Below are positions 24,632 through 34,654 of a stretch of DNA of 64,000 nt, one piece after another. The DNA comes from Palsa-892 sp963751615. GTDB lineage: Bacteria > Pseudomonadota > Alphaproteobacteria > Rhizobiales > Xanthobacteraceae. The notes beneath the pieces were generated by a model that did no database searches, had not been told where the DNA came from, and was given only the letters and a program-made list of their open reading frames with translations. The position numbers were made by a program, and so were the translations under genes. Every line of letters begins with the position of its first letter. Position 1 is the stretch's first letter. The DNA lies in contig CAVVVG010000006.1 in assembly GCA_963751615.1 (NCBI GenBank), positions 1-64,000 of the forward strand, written 5' to 3'.

Positions 24632-27600
24632 ATGCCAACATTTAGCACTCCCACTTATCCATCAGGAACCGTTTTGGGTGGCACGGGGATGCGGCAGTCG
24701 GGCCGTTATATTTCGCTTCAGGCCCCAATGACTTGGGTCAGATCGTTGGGGGCGCTCAAAACGTTTCACCACCCTTGGTCGGTAATTTTCACGGTTTCCT
24801 TTACAGTATTGCTACCGACACCGCGATCCAGTTCGACGATCCAGACGCCGGGAGCGTTCCCTCCAACCCCACCATTGCCTTAGGCATCAGCAACTCAGGT
24901 CTGATCGTTGGATATTTTCATACTAATAGTGGTCCTAACTTAGGGTTCTTCAAAGACGGCACCACTTTCACCACCATACAGGTTTCATCTTTCAACACCC
25001 GTTTATTGGGCGTCAACGACAGCCAAGAGGTTATTGGGTATTACAATGATGGGAGTGGCCACGATATTAGTTTTGTCAACGTCGTGGGCAGCGGCACTTT
25101 CACCAACATAATCGATCCATCGGCCGTCACCGGTGCGCTCGTTACCACCTTCGCCACCGGTATCAACGATAACCATCAGATCGTCGGGTATTTCGTCGAC
25201 AGCAGTGGTGTTGATCATGCCTTCCTAACCACTTACAGCGGCGGCGCCATCGGCAGTTACACCAACCTTAGTGACCCGTTCGCGGGAACCGCTTCCGGAC
25301 AGGGCACCTTTGCCACCAGCATCAACGATAACAGCCAGATCGCCGGATATTACATCGACAGCAGCGGTGTCGCGCATGGCTTCCTTTATAGCGGCGGCAC
25401 CTACGTCACCATCGATGATTTATCGGCGGGAACCAGTTCCGGACAGGGCACCTATATCACCGGCATTAATGATAGCGGGCAGATCTCCGGCCATTTCATC
25501 AATGGAAGCAATGTCGATAGTTATTTCCTCGGCGCGCCTGCCAGTACCAGCTACACATATGTCGCGTATGTTGCCGCTTCAAAGCCGTTTTATCCTTACG
25601 ACACGATAACGCTTGCGGACACGGGCGCGAATATCGCGGCTCTCTCGGCTGCGACAATCCAGCAATTCGCAGCGAACAACGATTGATTTCATCGATGCCA
25701 CTGACAACGCGCTGTCGCTGACGGTTGCACAGGAGCAAGCGCTCGGCACAGTGACGCTGACCGGTGCGGATACTGTCACGCTCGCAGACACTGGTGCGAA
25801 CATTGCGGCCCTCTCGGCGGCTGCAGATTGGTGCGTTAGCGGGTAACGGTATCGACATTATTGATGCCACTGACAACGCGCTGTCGCTGACGGTTGCACA
25901 GGAGCAAGCGCTTCGGCACAGTGACGGGCTGACCGGCTGCGGATACCGTCACCCTCGCGGACACCGGCGCGAACATCGCGGCGCTCACAGCTGCGCAGAT
26001 CGGCTGCGCTCGCCGGCAAGGGCATCGACAGCATCGATGCCAGCGACAACGTGCTGTCGCTGACGGTTGCACAAGTATCAGGCGCTCGGCACGGTGACGC
26101 TGACAGAGGCGGATATCGTCACCCTCGCAGATACTGGCGCGAACATCGCGGCGCTCAACGCGGTCGCAGATCGGCGCGCTGGTCGGCTAACGGGATCGAT
26201 ATCATCGATGCCACCGACAACGTGCTGTCGCTGACGGTTGCACAGTATCAGGCGCTCGGCACGGTGACGCTGACGGCGGCGGATGTACGTGTAACGCTCG
26301 CAGACACCGGCGCAAACATCGCGGCGCTCACGGCGGCTGACAGATTCGGCGGGCTTGGCGTGCGTAACGGCATCGATAATATCGATGCCAGCTGACAATG
26401 CGCTGTCGCTGACGGTTGCGCAGGATCAGGCGCTCGGCACGGTGACGCTGACGGCGGCGGATATTGTCACCCTCGCAGACACCGGCGCGAACATTGCGGC
26501 GCTCTCAGCTGGCTCAGATTGGTGCGCTCGCCGGCAAAGGCATCGACATCATCGATGCCACTGACAACGTGCTGTCGCTGACGGTTGCACAGGAGCAAGC
26601 GCTCGGCACGGTGACGCTGACAGGTGCGGATATTGTCACCCTCGCAGACACCGGCGCGAACATCGCGGCGCTCACGGCTGCGCAGATTGGCGCGCTCGCC
26701 GGCTAACAGGCATCGACATCATCGATGCCAGCTGACAACGTGCTGTCACTGACGGTTGCACAAGTATCAGGCGCTCGGCGCGGTTACTGACGGCGGTACG
26801 GTTACTGACGTTACGGTCGCATACCGGGATCGGCGGTCATGCATTGACGCGGTGGATATCTAACCCTCGCAGACACCGGCGCGAACATCGCGGCGCTCAC
26901 GGCTGCGCAGATTGGGGCGCTAGCCGGTAACGGCATCGATAAAATCGATGCCAGCTGACAATGTGCTGTCGCTGACGGTTGCACAAGAGCAGGCACTTGG
27001 CACGGTGACGTTGACGACGGCGGATGTTGTCACCCTCGCAGACACCGGCGCGAACATCGCGGCGCTCACGGCTGCACAGATTGGTGCGCTCGCCGGCACA
27101 GGTATCGACATCATCGATGCCACTGACAACGTGCTGTCGCTGACGGTTGCACAAGAGCAAGCGCTCGGCACAGTGACGCTGACCGGTGCGGATATCGTCA
27201 CCCTCGCAGACACTGGCGCGAACATTGCGGCCCTCTCAGCTGCTCAGATTGGTGCGCTCGCCGGCAAAGGCATCGACAGCATCGATGCCACTGACAACGT
27301 GCTGTCGCTGACGGTTGCACAAGAGCAGGCACTCGGCACAGTGACGCTGACGGGGGCGGATATTGTCACCCTCGCAGACACCGGCGCGAACATCGCGGCC
27401 CTCTCGGCGGCGCAGATTGGTGCGTTAGCCGGCTAACGGCATCGACAATATTGATGCCACTGACAACGTGCTGTCGCTGACGGTTGCACAGGAGCAAGCG
27501 CTCGGCACAGTGACGCTGACCGGGGCGGATATTGTCACCCTCGCAGACACTGGCGCGAACATTGCGGCCCTCTCGGCTGCTCAGATTGGTGCGCTCGCCG

Positions 27601-29520
27601 GCAAAGGCATCGACATCATCGATGCCAGCTGACAACGTGCTGTCGCTGACGGTTGCACAAGAGCAGGCACTCGGCACAGTGACGCTGACGAGGGCGGATA
27701 TTGTCACCCTCGCAGACACTGGTGCGAACATCGCGGCGCTCTCGGCGGCTGCAGATTGGTGCGTTAGCCGGTCACAGGTATCGACATCATCGATGCCACT
27801 GACAACGTGCTGTCGCTGACGGTTGCACAAGAGCAGGCACTTGGCACAGTGACTCTGACGGCGGCGGATATTGTCACGCTCGCAGACACCGGCGCGAACA
27901 TTGCGGCGCTCACGGCTGCTGCAGATTGGTGCGCTCGCCGGCACAGGTATCGACATCATCGATGCCACTGACAACGTGCTGTCGCTGACGGTTGCACAAG
28001 AGCAAGCGCTCGGCACAGTGACGCTGACCGGTGCGGATATTGTCACCCTCGCAGACACTGGCGCGAACATTGCGGCCCTCTCAGCGGCTGCAGATTGGTG
28101 CGCTAGCCGGTCACAGGTATCGACATCATCGATGCCACTGACAACGTGCTGTCGCTGACGGTTGCACAGGAGCAAGCGCTCGGCACGGTGACGCTGACCG
28201 GTGCGGATACTGTCACGCTCGCAGACACTGGCGCGAACATTGCGGCCCTCTCGGCGGCTGCAGATTGGTGCGTTAGCGGGTCACGGTATCGACATCATTG
28301 ATGCCACTGACAACGTGCTGTCGTTGACGGTTGTGCAAGAGCAAGCACTCGGCACAGTGACGCTGACACGGTGCGGATACCGTCACCCTCGCAGACACTG
28401 GCGCGAACATTGCGGCCCTCTCAGCTGCTACAGATTGGTGCGCTCGCCGGCAAAGGCATCGACATCATCGATACGACCGACAATTTGCTTGTTCTAACTT
28501 TTGCACAGAACCAGGCACTCGGTGGCGTCACCATCGCTGGAAGCGACACCCTGAGATTCAGAGCTACCACCCAAGATTTCGGCTTCGACGGAAAGTCCGA
28601 CCTTGTGTTTCGCGACACTACCAATGGCACTTTCACAATGTGGCAGTCCACGGGCAATAGCTTCACGCCGAACGTTCTTGTAACCAGCAGCGTGGACAAC
28701 ACTTGGACTGCAGCCACAGGCGACTTCAACGGTGATGGAAAGACTGACGCTCTCTTTCGCAATGGCTCCGGTCTATTCACCGAATGGCAGTCGACCGGCA
28801 GCGGCTTCACCCAAAACGTCTATGTCGACAGCACGGTGAGTTCCGCCTACGCGCTTGCGGCCATTGGCGATTTCAACGGCGATGGTCAAAGCGATCTGAT
28901 CTGGCGTAACACCTCGACTGGCCTGTTCACCGAATGGCAATCCACCGGAAATGCCTTCACACCGAATGTTTACGTTGATGGTACGGTGGGCACGGCTTAC
29001 GCTATTGCGGCGACCGGCGATTTCAACGGTGACGGCAAGACAGACCTTATCTTCCGTAACACCTCCACTGGCCTATTCACCGAATGGCAATCTACCGGCA
29101 GCAGCTTCACACCGAATGTGTATGTTGATGGCACGGTCGGCACTGCCTATACACTCGCGGGTACGGGCGATTTTAATGGCGATGGAAAGACAGATCTTAA
29201 TTTGGCGCAACACCAGCACTGGCCTATTCACGGAATGGCAATCCACCGGCAACAGCTTCACGCCGAACGTTTATGTTGATGGCACAGTAACCACCGACTG
29301 GACGCTCGCCGCGGTTAGCGATTTTAACGGCGACGGCAAGAGCGATCTTATTTGGCGCAATACAAACGCATTCAGCAGTGCTAGGGGCACATTCACGGAA
29401 TGGCAATCGACCGGCAATACCTTCACACCGAATGTCTATGTTGATGGCTCGGTGTCTTCCGTGTCGCTCTTTCAGCTCAGTTGGAATATAAATTCTAGCC
29501 CGACGCACCTGCTATCGTGA
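24632..29520 (+). pseudogene. giant repeat surface protein (HAF, 56-residue and FG-GAP repeats), many frameshifts
   Basis: One long gene of about 1,630 codons is cut into pieces by one-base indels. From 24632 (GAAGGAAA upstream) it has HAF-type repeats (LGISNSGLIVGYF, GINDNHQIVGYFVDSSGVDH) to about 25560, then about 17 tandem 56-residue units (VTLADTGANIAALSAAQIGA) to about 28540, then six FG-GAP/VCBS-like calcium repeats (DFNGDGKTDLIFRN, LFTEWQSTG, FTPNVYVDGTV) to the stop at 29520. There is no signal peptide, so a type I system or none may export it. A surface adhesin or enzyme-carrier role is inferred from repeats. Most breaks show merged alternative bases, so the gene may be intact in the cell. 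Confidence 0.7.
25600..28540 (+). repeat. about 17 tandem repeats of 168 bp
   Basis: The unit encodes IDIIDATDNVLSLTVAQEQA, LGTVTLTGADIVTLADTG and ANIAALSAAQIGALAGKG. Unit starts recur near 25682, 25850, 26024, 26197, 26371, 26540, 26710, 26934 and then about every 168-170 bp to 28457. One spacer near 26780-26870 is longer and scrambled. Copies are very alike, which points to recent expansion or homogenisation. Confidence 0.9.
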
Positions 29521-29588
29521 CCCGCCATCAGCTAGAGTTTGCGCATATTTTACAGGTATGGCGGCATGAAAGCCTATGGAGCTAAAAA

Positions 29589-29894
29589 ATGACTGATCAA
29601 CATCGTGGTCTGCGGATTGTCGATAATCCAGAAATTTCTGAAATTTATGCCGACACACTAATTGGAACAACGTTTGCTGGCGGCGCAGTATGTCTCTCGC
29701 TGGGCACGACCAAAATCATGCCAGATCGGATGAACGAGGCACCAAAAGACGGCAATCCTCCCAGTGTATATGTCACTAATCGCATTGCGCTTTCGCCAAA
29801 GGCTGCCGCCGAAGTAATAAACGCACTGAACAATATATTGGGTGCAATTAAAACCGCTCAGGCTAACCAATCTGCCCAAACCAATACGCAATGA
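29589..29894 (+). CDS. DUF3467-like small protein
   Basis: The 101-residue cytoplasmic protein reads NPEISEIYADTLIGTTFAGG, then AVCLSLGTTKIM, VYVTNRIALSPKAAAEVINA and LNNILGAIK. The order (Y-A-D/N, VRLxLG, RIALSP-x-AAxxLxxxLxxNI) matches DUF3467, a small family of unknown function. It is intact and starts at the ATG at 29589, 68 bp after the giant gene, so they could be cotranscribed. A terminator follows at 29974. Confidence 0.6.
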   Translation: MTDQHRGLRIVDNPEISEIYADTLIGTTFAGGAVCLSLGTTKIMPDRMNEAPKDGNPPSVYVTNRIALSPKAAAEVINALNNILGAIKTAQANQSAQTNTQ

Positions 29895-29973
29895 ACAAAT
29901 TGACGTCATAACTAATAATCGAATCATATCTCCCTGCGACGTACGAACGGCTACCTCAAATTTAGCTACAAAT

Positions 29974-29998
29974 CCCCGGCTTCGTGCTGGGGTTTCTT
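29974..29998 (+). terminator. Rho-independent terminator after the DUF3467-like gene
   Basis: CCCCGGC, loop TTCGT, GCTGGGG and then TTTCTT. Confidence 0.75.
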
Positions 29999-30140
29999 GT
30001 TGGACGAGCTGACGGCACGCAGATCACGGGTGTGTTTAATCGGGATCCCTACTGTGCAACACCCAGCGGACGTTGGATTAAATCCGGAACAATCAATCCA
30101 ATTACTGTAAGTCCACGCCAACATTCATCGAACAAAAAAC

Positions 30141-30484
30141 TCAATCTAAAAAAGGAAGACCCGCACAAACCATTTTCCCTGTGCGTGCGTCCAAATGTAA
30201 ATAACCGTCAATTGCACTATTTCCGTAGGAAACAACGTTTGCAGGGACGACAACATGAAATACCCAAGTTGGTTTTGTAATCGGTCCGCAAGTTGTACTT
30301 CCACTGATAACAAGCTGGCTCTCGGTAATTCGCCCAAGCGCTTCAGCTAAAGTATTTCCGTAGGGCTCACCTAATAAATGTCTGCTGCTTTTGCGCGCGC
30401 TTGTTTATCGGTGAGAAGTTCAGCAGCTGCTACATAGCCACTGGATACAAACCAAATGAAAAGAGAAGATAAGAGAAAATTCAT
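30141..30484 (-). pseudogene. small secreted PepSY-like protein, one frameshift
   Basis: The ATG at 30482-30484 follows AAGGAG and gives a signal peptide (LLSSLFIWFVSSGYVAAA) and LLTDKQARAKAADIY. One base is then missing near 30373. The frame goes on as GEPYGNTLAEALGRITESQL, CGPITKPTWVFHVVVP, GYLHLDARTGKMVCAGLPFL, to the stop at 30141. The final strand pair (GYL-x-LDARTGKMVC) resembles PepSY-type domains in periplasmic proteins. Repaired length is about 114 residues. The function is unknown. Confidence 0.6.
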
Positions 30485-30564
30485 GGTGCTCTCCTTTGGA
30501 CAGGAGATAGTACGGAACATTAGATTGTTCACTCACCGAAACATTTGCCCGTCTATGACTTGCG

Positions 30565-31851
30565 TCAACGGATCCAGCGCACCACGCCGGCAACGCCGTC
30601 GACTGCCACCATGGCACCGTCCGGAACGTGTTGCGTGGCATTTAGCACGCCAAGGACCATGGGCAAGCCGCGCTCGCGGGCGAGCGCGGCGAGGTGTGAG
30701 GTGCTGCCGCCGAGCTCGGCCACCACGCCGCCGACAAGCGGCAGCACATGACTCAATGCCGGTCCTGCCACCTTCGTCACCAGAATATCGCCCTGGCCGA
30801 CGCGGTTTAGTTCGCATTCGCAGTTCACGACGCAGGCGCGGCCTGAGCTCCAGCCGACGCCAGCGGGCTGACCGCTCAGCCGCGGGTGCTGCTCCCAGAG
30901 ATCGTTGGGCGCTACGGATTGTTCGAGATGCAACGGCCGCGCCTGCAGCAGCTTGAAGCCGGCATTGTCCATCGCCCATTCAATCTCGACAGGCATTCCC
31001 ATCATTGCTTGGGCTTTGAGCAGCAGCGCGCCAAGCGTCGTGGCCTGCGACTCGTCCAGGCAGAGAATCTCGGCGAGATCATGGGCTACAACATAACCGT
31101 TGGCGTCATGGCCGTGGATGCAGCCTTCTCTGTGATGCTTACGCCCAGCACGATTGCGGTGGAGCTGGCCGTCGGATCCGAGCTCGATGCAGTCCGGCAC
31201 TACCTCACCTTGAGCGATGGTGGAACCCAGCCCCCAGGTGGCACTCAGCAGCATGCCGCCGTTGGCGGTCTTGCTCAGTCCGCCACCCGAGGTGCGGGCG
31301 GCGACGAGCGGCTGGATGATTACTGCCATCGCGGTATCGGCAGGATCGAGATCGTGGGTGGCCATGTAACGAAGCGCGCGCGTCGACCACAGCGCCGCCC
31401 AGCAGGCGCGCACGGCTGTGAGAAAATCGGCCTCGCTCGCGAGTCCGAGATAGCTTTCGAACTGGCCCGCGAAGCTCGAGCCGAAGCGATCCTCCACTAG
31501 CGCCGACGAACGCACCACGCAGAGTGTGCCCGGCATTGCCATCACCATGCGCCGAGCAAATAGCAAAGGGCCGAGAATTTCCGGTGCAATCGGCTGCTCC
31601 ATCAGTCCAAGCCGCACAGCGAGTGCGGCGCGCCGCGCCTCGGGTCCATCGGTCGCAAAAATGGTGCGCGCCGTCTGCTCCAGGCCGAGATGTGCAATTT
31701 GGGCACGATAGGCGGCGGCGTCGACGCAGAAGCCACCTGCAGTCGGCAAGCCGACGCGGGCGAGGACCGCCTGGTTCGCAGCCTTGGGTCCGAACCGACC
31801 GGCATCAATCGCCTCAGGGGCGTCGAGCGGAACGACGAAAGCGTTCATCAC
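30565..31851 (-). CDS. PEP-synthase-like protein: ATP-grasp plus phosphohistidine domain
   Basis: The 428-residue protein has the PPDK/PEP-synthase N-terminal ATP-grasp domain (about 15-320: FGPKAANQAVLARVGLPTAG, VVRSSALVEDRFGSSFAGQF, QPLVAARTSGGG, VEIEWAMD, LLQARPLH). It is joined directly to the swivelling phosphohistidine domain (about 335-428: ILVTKVAGPALSHVLPLVGG, ELGGSTSHLAALARERGLPM with the catalytic His). The C-terminal PEP/pyruvate TIM barrel and the middle domain of rifampin phosphotransferases are both missing, so the phosphate acceptor is unknown. It lies 17 bp after the M24 gene on the same strand, in an apparent operon with it. Confidence 0.85.
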   Translation of the reverse strand: MMNAFVVPLDAPEAIDAGRFGPKAANQAVLARVGLPTAGGFCVDAAAYRAQIAHLGLEQTARTIFATDGPEARRAALAVRLGLMEQPIAPEILGPLLFARRMVMAMPGTLCVVRSSALVEDRFGSSFAGQFESYLGLASEADFLTAVRACWAALWSTRALRYMATHDLDPADTAMAVIIQPLVAARTSGGGLSKTANGGMLLSATWGLGSTIAQGEVVPDCIELGSDGQLHRNRAGRKHHREGCIHGHDANGYVVAHDLAEILCLDESQATTLGALLLKAQAMMGMPVEIEWAMDNAGFKLLQARPLHLEQSVAPNDLWEQHPRLSGQPAGVGWSSGRACVVNCECELNRVGQGDILVTKVAGPALSHVLPLVGGVVAELGGSTSHLAALARERGLPMVLGVLNATQHVPDGAMVAVDGVAGVVRWIR

Positions 31852-31868
31852 TGCCGAAAGTTTCTCGG

Positions 31869-33137
31869 CTAGAGGCCCAGGGTCGAATAGCCGGGCATCG
31901 GATCGACCACGGTGATCTGCTCAACTGGGAAATGCGAGATCAGCTCCGTGCGGTCGGGGTGGACGATCAGCATCTCCTCGATGCGCACGCCCCACTGAAG
32001 CGGCTTGCCGTGCTGAGTCTCGAGCGCGAACACCATGCCGGCTTTGATCTCCACGGGATGGTCCAGCGACCAGATGCGGGAGATCACCGGCTGATCGTAT
32101 TGCGCGAGACCGAGGCCGTGGCCCCACAAATTCGCGGCGGCCTGGTCCTCCTCTTTATATCCCCAGGCCTCCTTTGCTGACGGCCATTTCGACGCGATCT
32201 CGCGCGTGGTGGTCCCGGCCTTCACCGCCTTGATGGAATCGTAGAGCCACTTCAGTGCGGTAGCGTAGACGTCCTTCTGCTCCTGGGTCGGCTCCTTGCC
32301 GACGCAATAGGTGCGATAGTAGCAGGACTTGTAGCCGTTCCAGGTCAGCGCGGCGAGATCCATGAACACGATGTCGCCCGGCTGGATGATGCGATCGGAG
32401 AAATTGCGCCAGTTCGGCCAGGTGTTTGGGCCGGAGGAGACGATCACGTCTTCGACGTCCTCCATGCCCGGCACAGAATAGAGAAACTCCATGATATGCG
32501 CGGTCACCTGGTTCTCGGTGCGACCGGGCTTGAGGAATTTCATGCACTCCCAATGGGCGGCGTCGCCGATGGCGCCAACGATGCGCATACACTCTTGCTC
32601 ATCCTCGTTCTTAACTGCGCGTGCTTCCATCATCGGCGTCATGCCGTCGGTCCAGTTGATACCCGCCTCCTTGAAGGCGTTGAGCATATTGATGTCGATG
32701 AAGTCCACGCCCAGCTTCATGCCGCCGACATTAGCCTTTTTCATTTCCTCGATGGCGGCGTTGGTGAACTTCTTGACTTGCTGAGTTGAGGCCGGGCCGG
32801 CAGCGCCTTTGATCCAAGCATAGGACCAGCGCACGTTGCGCTTGGGAATCCAAGGGGAATGGCGCTCAATCTGCATGCCGATGTCGCCTTGCTCGAACAG
32901 CACCGGCGCGTCGTCGCCGCAGAGCATGGCGTACCGTAGTCCCGGCTTGAGGCGGTTCCAGCCCGGCGTCAGCGTGCCCGTCACATAACGCACGTTCTCA
33001 TCGTACATCAGGAGCATCGCGCCGAGCCCGTGGGCCTTCATGCGTTCGCGTGCGCGCTCCAGGCGATATTTGCGCAGCCGGTCCCAGTTGATGCGCTGCT
33101 GCCAATCCAAGCTCACAATGCCGAAACTCGCGCTCAT
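31869..33137 (-). CDS. M24-family (creatinase/Xaa-Pro peptidase-like) protein
   Basis: The 422-residue protein starts at the ATG at 33135-33137 (AGGATGAGA upstream). It has an N-terminal creatinase-like domain (about 1-165) and a pita-bread M24 domain. Of the five expected metal ligands, Asp (FMDLAAL), His (WGHGLGLAQYDQPV), Glu (FALETQHG) and Glu (RIEEMLIV) are present. The second Asp (GYxSD-x-TRT) is Cys here: NGYKSCYYRTY. It may thus bind other metals or be a non-peptidase such as a lyase or creatinase-type hydrolase. DMSP lyase DddP belongs to the same superfamily but keeps that Asp. Confidence 0.85.
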   Translation of the reverse strand: MSASFGIVSLDWQQRINWDRLRKYRLERARERMKAHGLGAMLLMYDENVRYVTGTLTPGWNRLKPGLRYAMLCGDDAPVLFEQGDIGMQIERHSPWIPKRNVRWSYAWIKGAAGPASTQQVKKFTNAAIEEMKKANVGGMKLGVDFIDINMLNAFKEAGINWTDGMTPMMEARAVKNEDEQECMRIVGAIGDAAHWECMKFLKPGRTENQVTAHIMEFLYSVPGMEDVEDVIVSSGPNTWPNWRNFSDRIIQPGDIVFMDLAALTWNGYKSCYYRTYCVGKEPTQEQKDVYATALKWLYDSIKAVKAGTTTREIASKWPSAKEAWGYKEEDQAAANLWGHGLGLAQYDQPVISRIWSLDHPVEIKAGMVFALETQHGKPLQWGVRIEEMLIVHPDRTELISHFPVEQITVVDPMPGYSTLGL

Positions 33138-33363
33138 GTCAGTCTCATCCTCTCTACAAACGAATGGATATGGTCGGCTTCGCTGCCGCCCCAATGATCG
33201 ATGCCCTCGTTAGATTCCCCCTCAACCGGCTCCTCTTCGGCCGAGTTTCTCCTGACCAACCTCGGCACGCTGCCCCCGCCGATGCAGCCACAGAAGAAAT
33301 AAACGACCCACACCTTGCACCGCCGCTACCGCAAGAGCAATTCGGCTTAAGACTCGCCATCAA

Positions 33364-34359
33364 TCAGTACTCGACCGTCTCCACTCGACCACTGGCGGCA
33401 GATTTGAACAGCGCCTCCAGCGCAGCAATCGTCCAAATCATCTCATCTTGGGGGACGGGATAGGGGCTTCTGCCGAGAGCGGCGTCGGCGAAGGCCTCGA
33501 GATTGGCGCGGACCGCGGAAGCCGCCTTAAAATCCAAACATTCGCGCCGGTTGCCTTTGTGGCAGAGGGTGAGGAGCGTGCCGGTTGGCGCATCGGGGTG
33601 GCTGAGGTCACGCACATCGGCCCAGGCGGAATTGCCGTAGAGCGCGAAGCGTCCGTCAAAGGGGGTGGCAAGCACCGCGCCGATCAGCGCATTGGCGCCG
33701 CTCTTGAATATCGCGAGCGCGCCGAGCGTATCGCCATTGATGAGTGGGCTGCCGAGTTGACGCACGTTCACCATCACGCGCTCCACCGGGCCGAGGAAGC
33801 TGATGGCGAGATCGAGCATATGGATGCCGGTGGCGGTCAGCGGTCCTGCCGGTGCCTCCTGCGCAGACAGGCGCCAATTGTCAGCACTGAGCGCAATTAA
33901 CTTGTCCTGATTGAAATTCGCCTCGACCTGCAGCAGTGTGCCGAGCTCGCCAGCCGCGACGCGGCGGCGCAATTCCAATATCGCGAGATCGAAACGGCGC
34001 TCATGCCCAACGCCGAGCGTGACGCCGCGGGTGTTGCAGGCCGTGATTACTGCCTCGGCCTCGCGGCGCGTTAGCGTCAGCGGCTTCTCGCAAAAGACAT
34101 GCCTACCTGCCGCCGCAGCATCTAGAACCTGCTGGTAATGGGTGCTGTGGGGTGTGCATAGGATCACGGCCTCGACCTTGGGATCCTTGAGCACCGCCAT
34201 AAAATCGGCCGAGACGGCGAGATCATGAGCGCGCGCGAAAGCGGCACCCTCTCGGCTGCGGGTCATGACCCGGATCGGCCGGATCTTGGGGCTGTTGGCC
34301 AACATCTCGACGACCGTCTGTCCCCACCAGCCGAGCCCAATCACCGCTGCATTCAGCAT
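33364..34359 (-). CDS. Gfo/Idh/MocA-family oxidoreductase
   Basis: The 331-residue protein has an N-terminal Rossmann domain (VIGLGWWGQTVVEMLA; CTPHSTHYQQVLDAAAAGRH; the family motif EKPLTLT near residue 92-94) and a C-terminal alpha/beta domain (GHERRFD; LTATGIHMLDLAISFLGP; PFDGRFALYG). Such enzymes oxidise or reduce sugars, inositols or related compounds with NAD(P). Starts at the ATG at 34359. It is upstream of the M24 and dikinase-like genes on the same strand, separated by about 225 bp, so it may be a separate transcript. Confidence 0.88.
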   Translation of the reverse strand: MLNAAVIGLGWWGQTVVEMLANSPKIRPIRVMTRSREGAAFARAHDLAVSADFMAVLKDPKVEAVILCTPHSTHYQQVLDAAAAGRHVFCEKPLTLTRREAEAVITACNTRGVTLGVGHERRFDLAILELRRRVAAGELGTLLQVEANFNQDKLIALSADNWRLSAQEAPAGPLTATGIHMLDLAISFLGPVERVMVNVRQLGSPLINGDTLGALAIFKSGANALIGAVLATPFDGRFALYGNSAWADVRDLSHPDAPTGTLLTLCHKGNRRECLDFKAASAVRANLEAFADAALGRSPYPVPQDEMIWTIAALEALFKSAASGRVETVEY

Positions 34360-34654
34360 TCAGAGTCTCCATCATTCCGTCGCGCATTGACTGCCATAGG
34401 CCCGTGGCCGTCCACAGCGTTATCATCCAATAACACAACCTTGGATTCGGGAAAGTTGTTGAGTTGGTTGAGTCGGATGTTACTTCTTATCGAGCGCCCG
34501 ATTCACGAAGGGAGTGATCGATGTGGAAGCCCTAACATCGCTGTGCCGCCACCTCTCGTGCTCATAACATTTATCGGGCTGGATTCCGTGATCTACGTAG
34601 CGACGGTCGTGTATGGTTTGGAAAGTTCAAACACTAAATTAGGGCTATAAATTA

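Noticed and set aside
25600..28540. CRISPR array
   Set aside because: The 168-bp units are contiguous, have no unique spacers and encode a protein repeat. No cas genes are near. The spaced GCGGACAT palindromes in the left part are also too irregular.
30456..31500. Long + strand frames rich in Arg and Ala
   Set aside because: They are shadows of the GC-rich dikinase-like gene on the minus strand.
31869..33137. DMSP lyase DddP
   Set aside because: The superfamily is the same, but one metal ligand is Cys here and no other DMSP genes are near. The general M24 call is safer.
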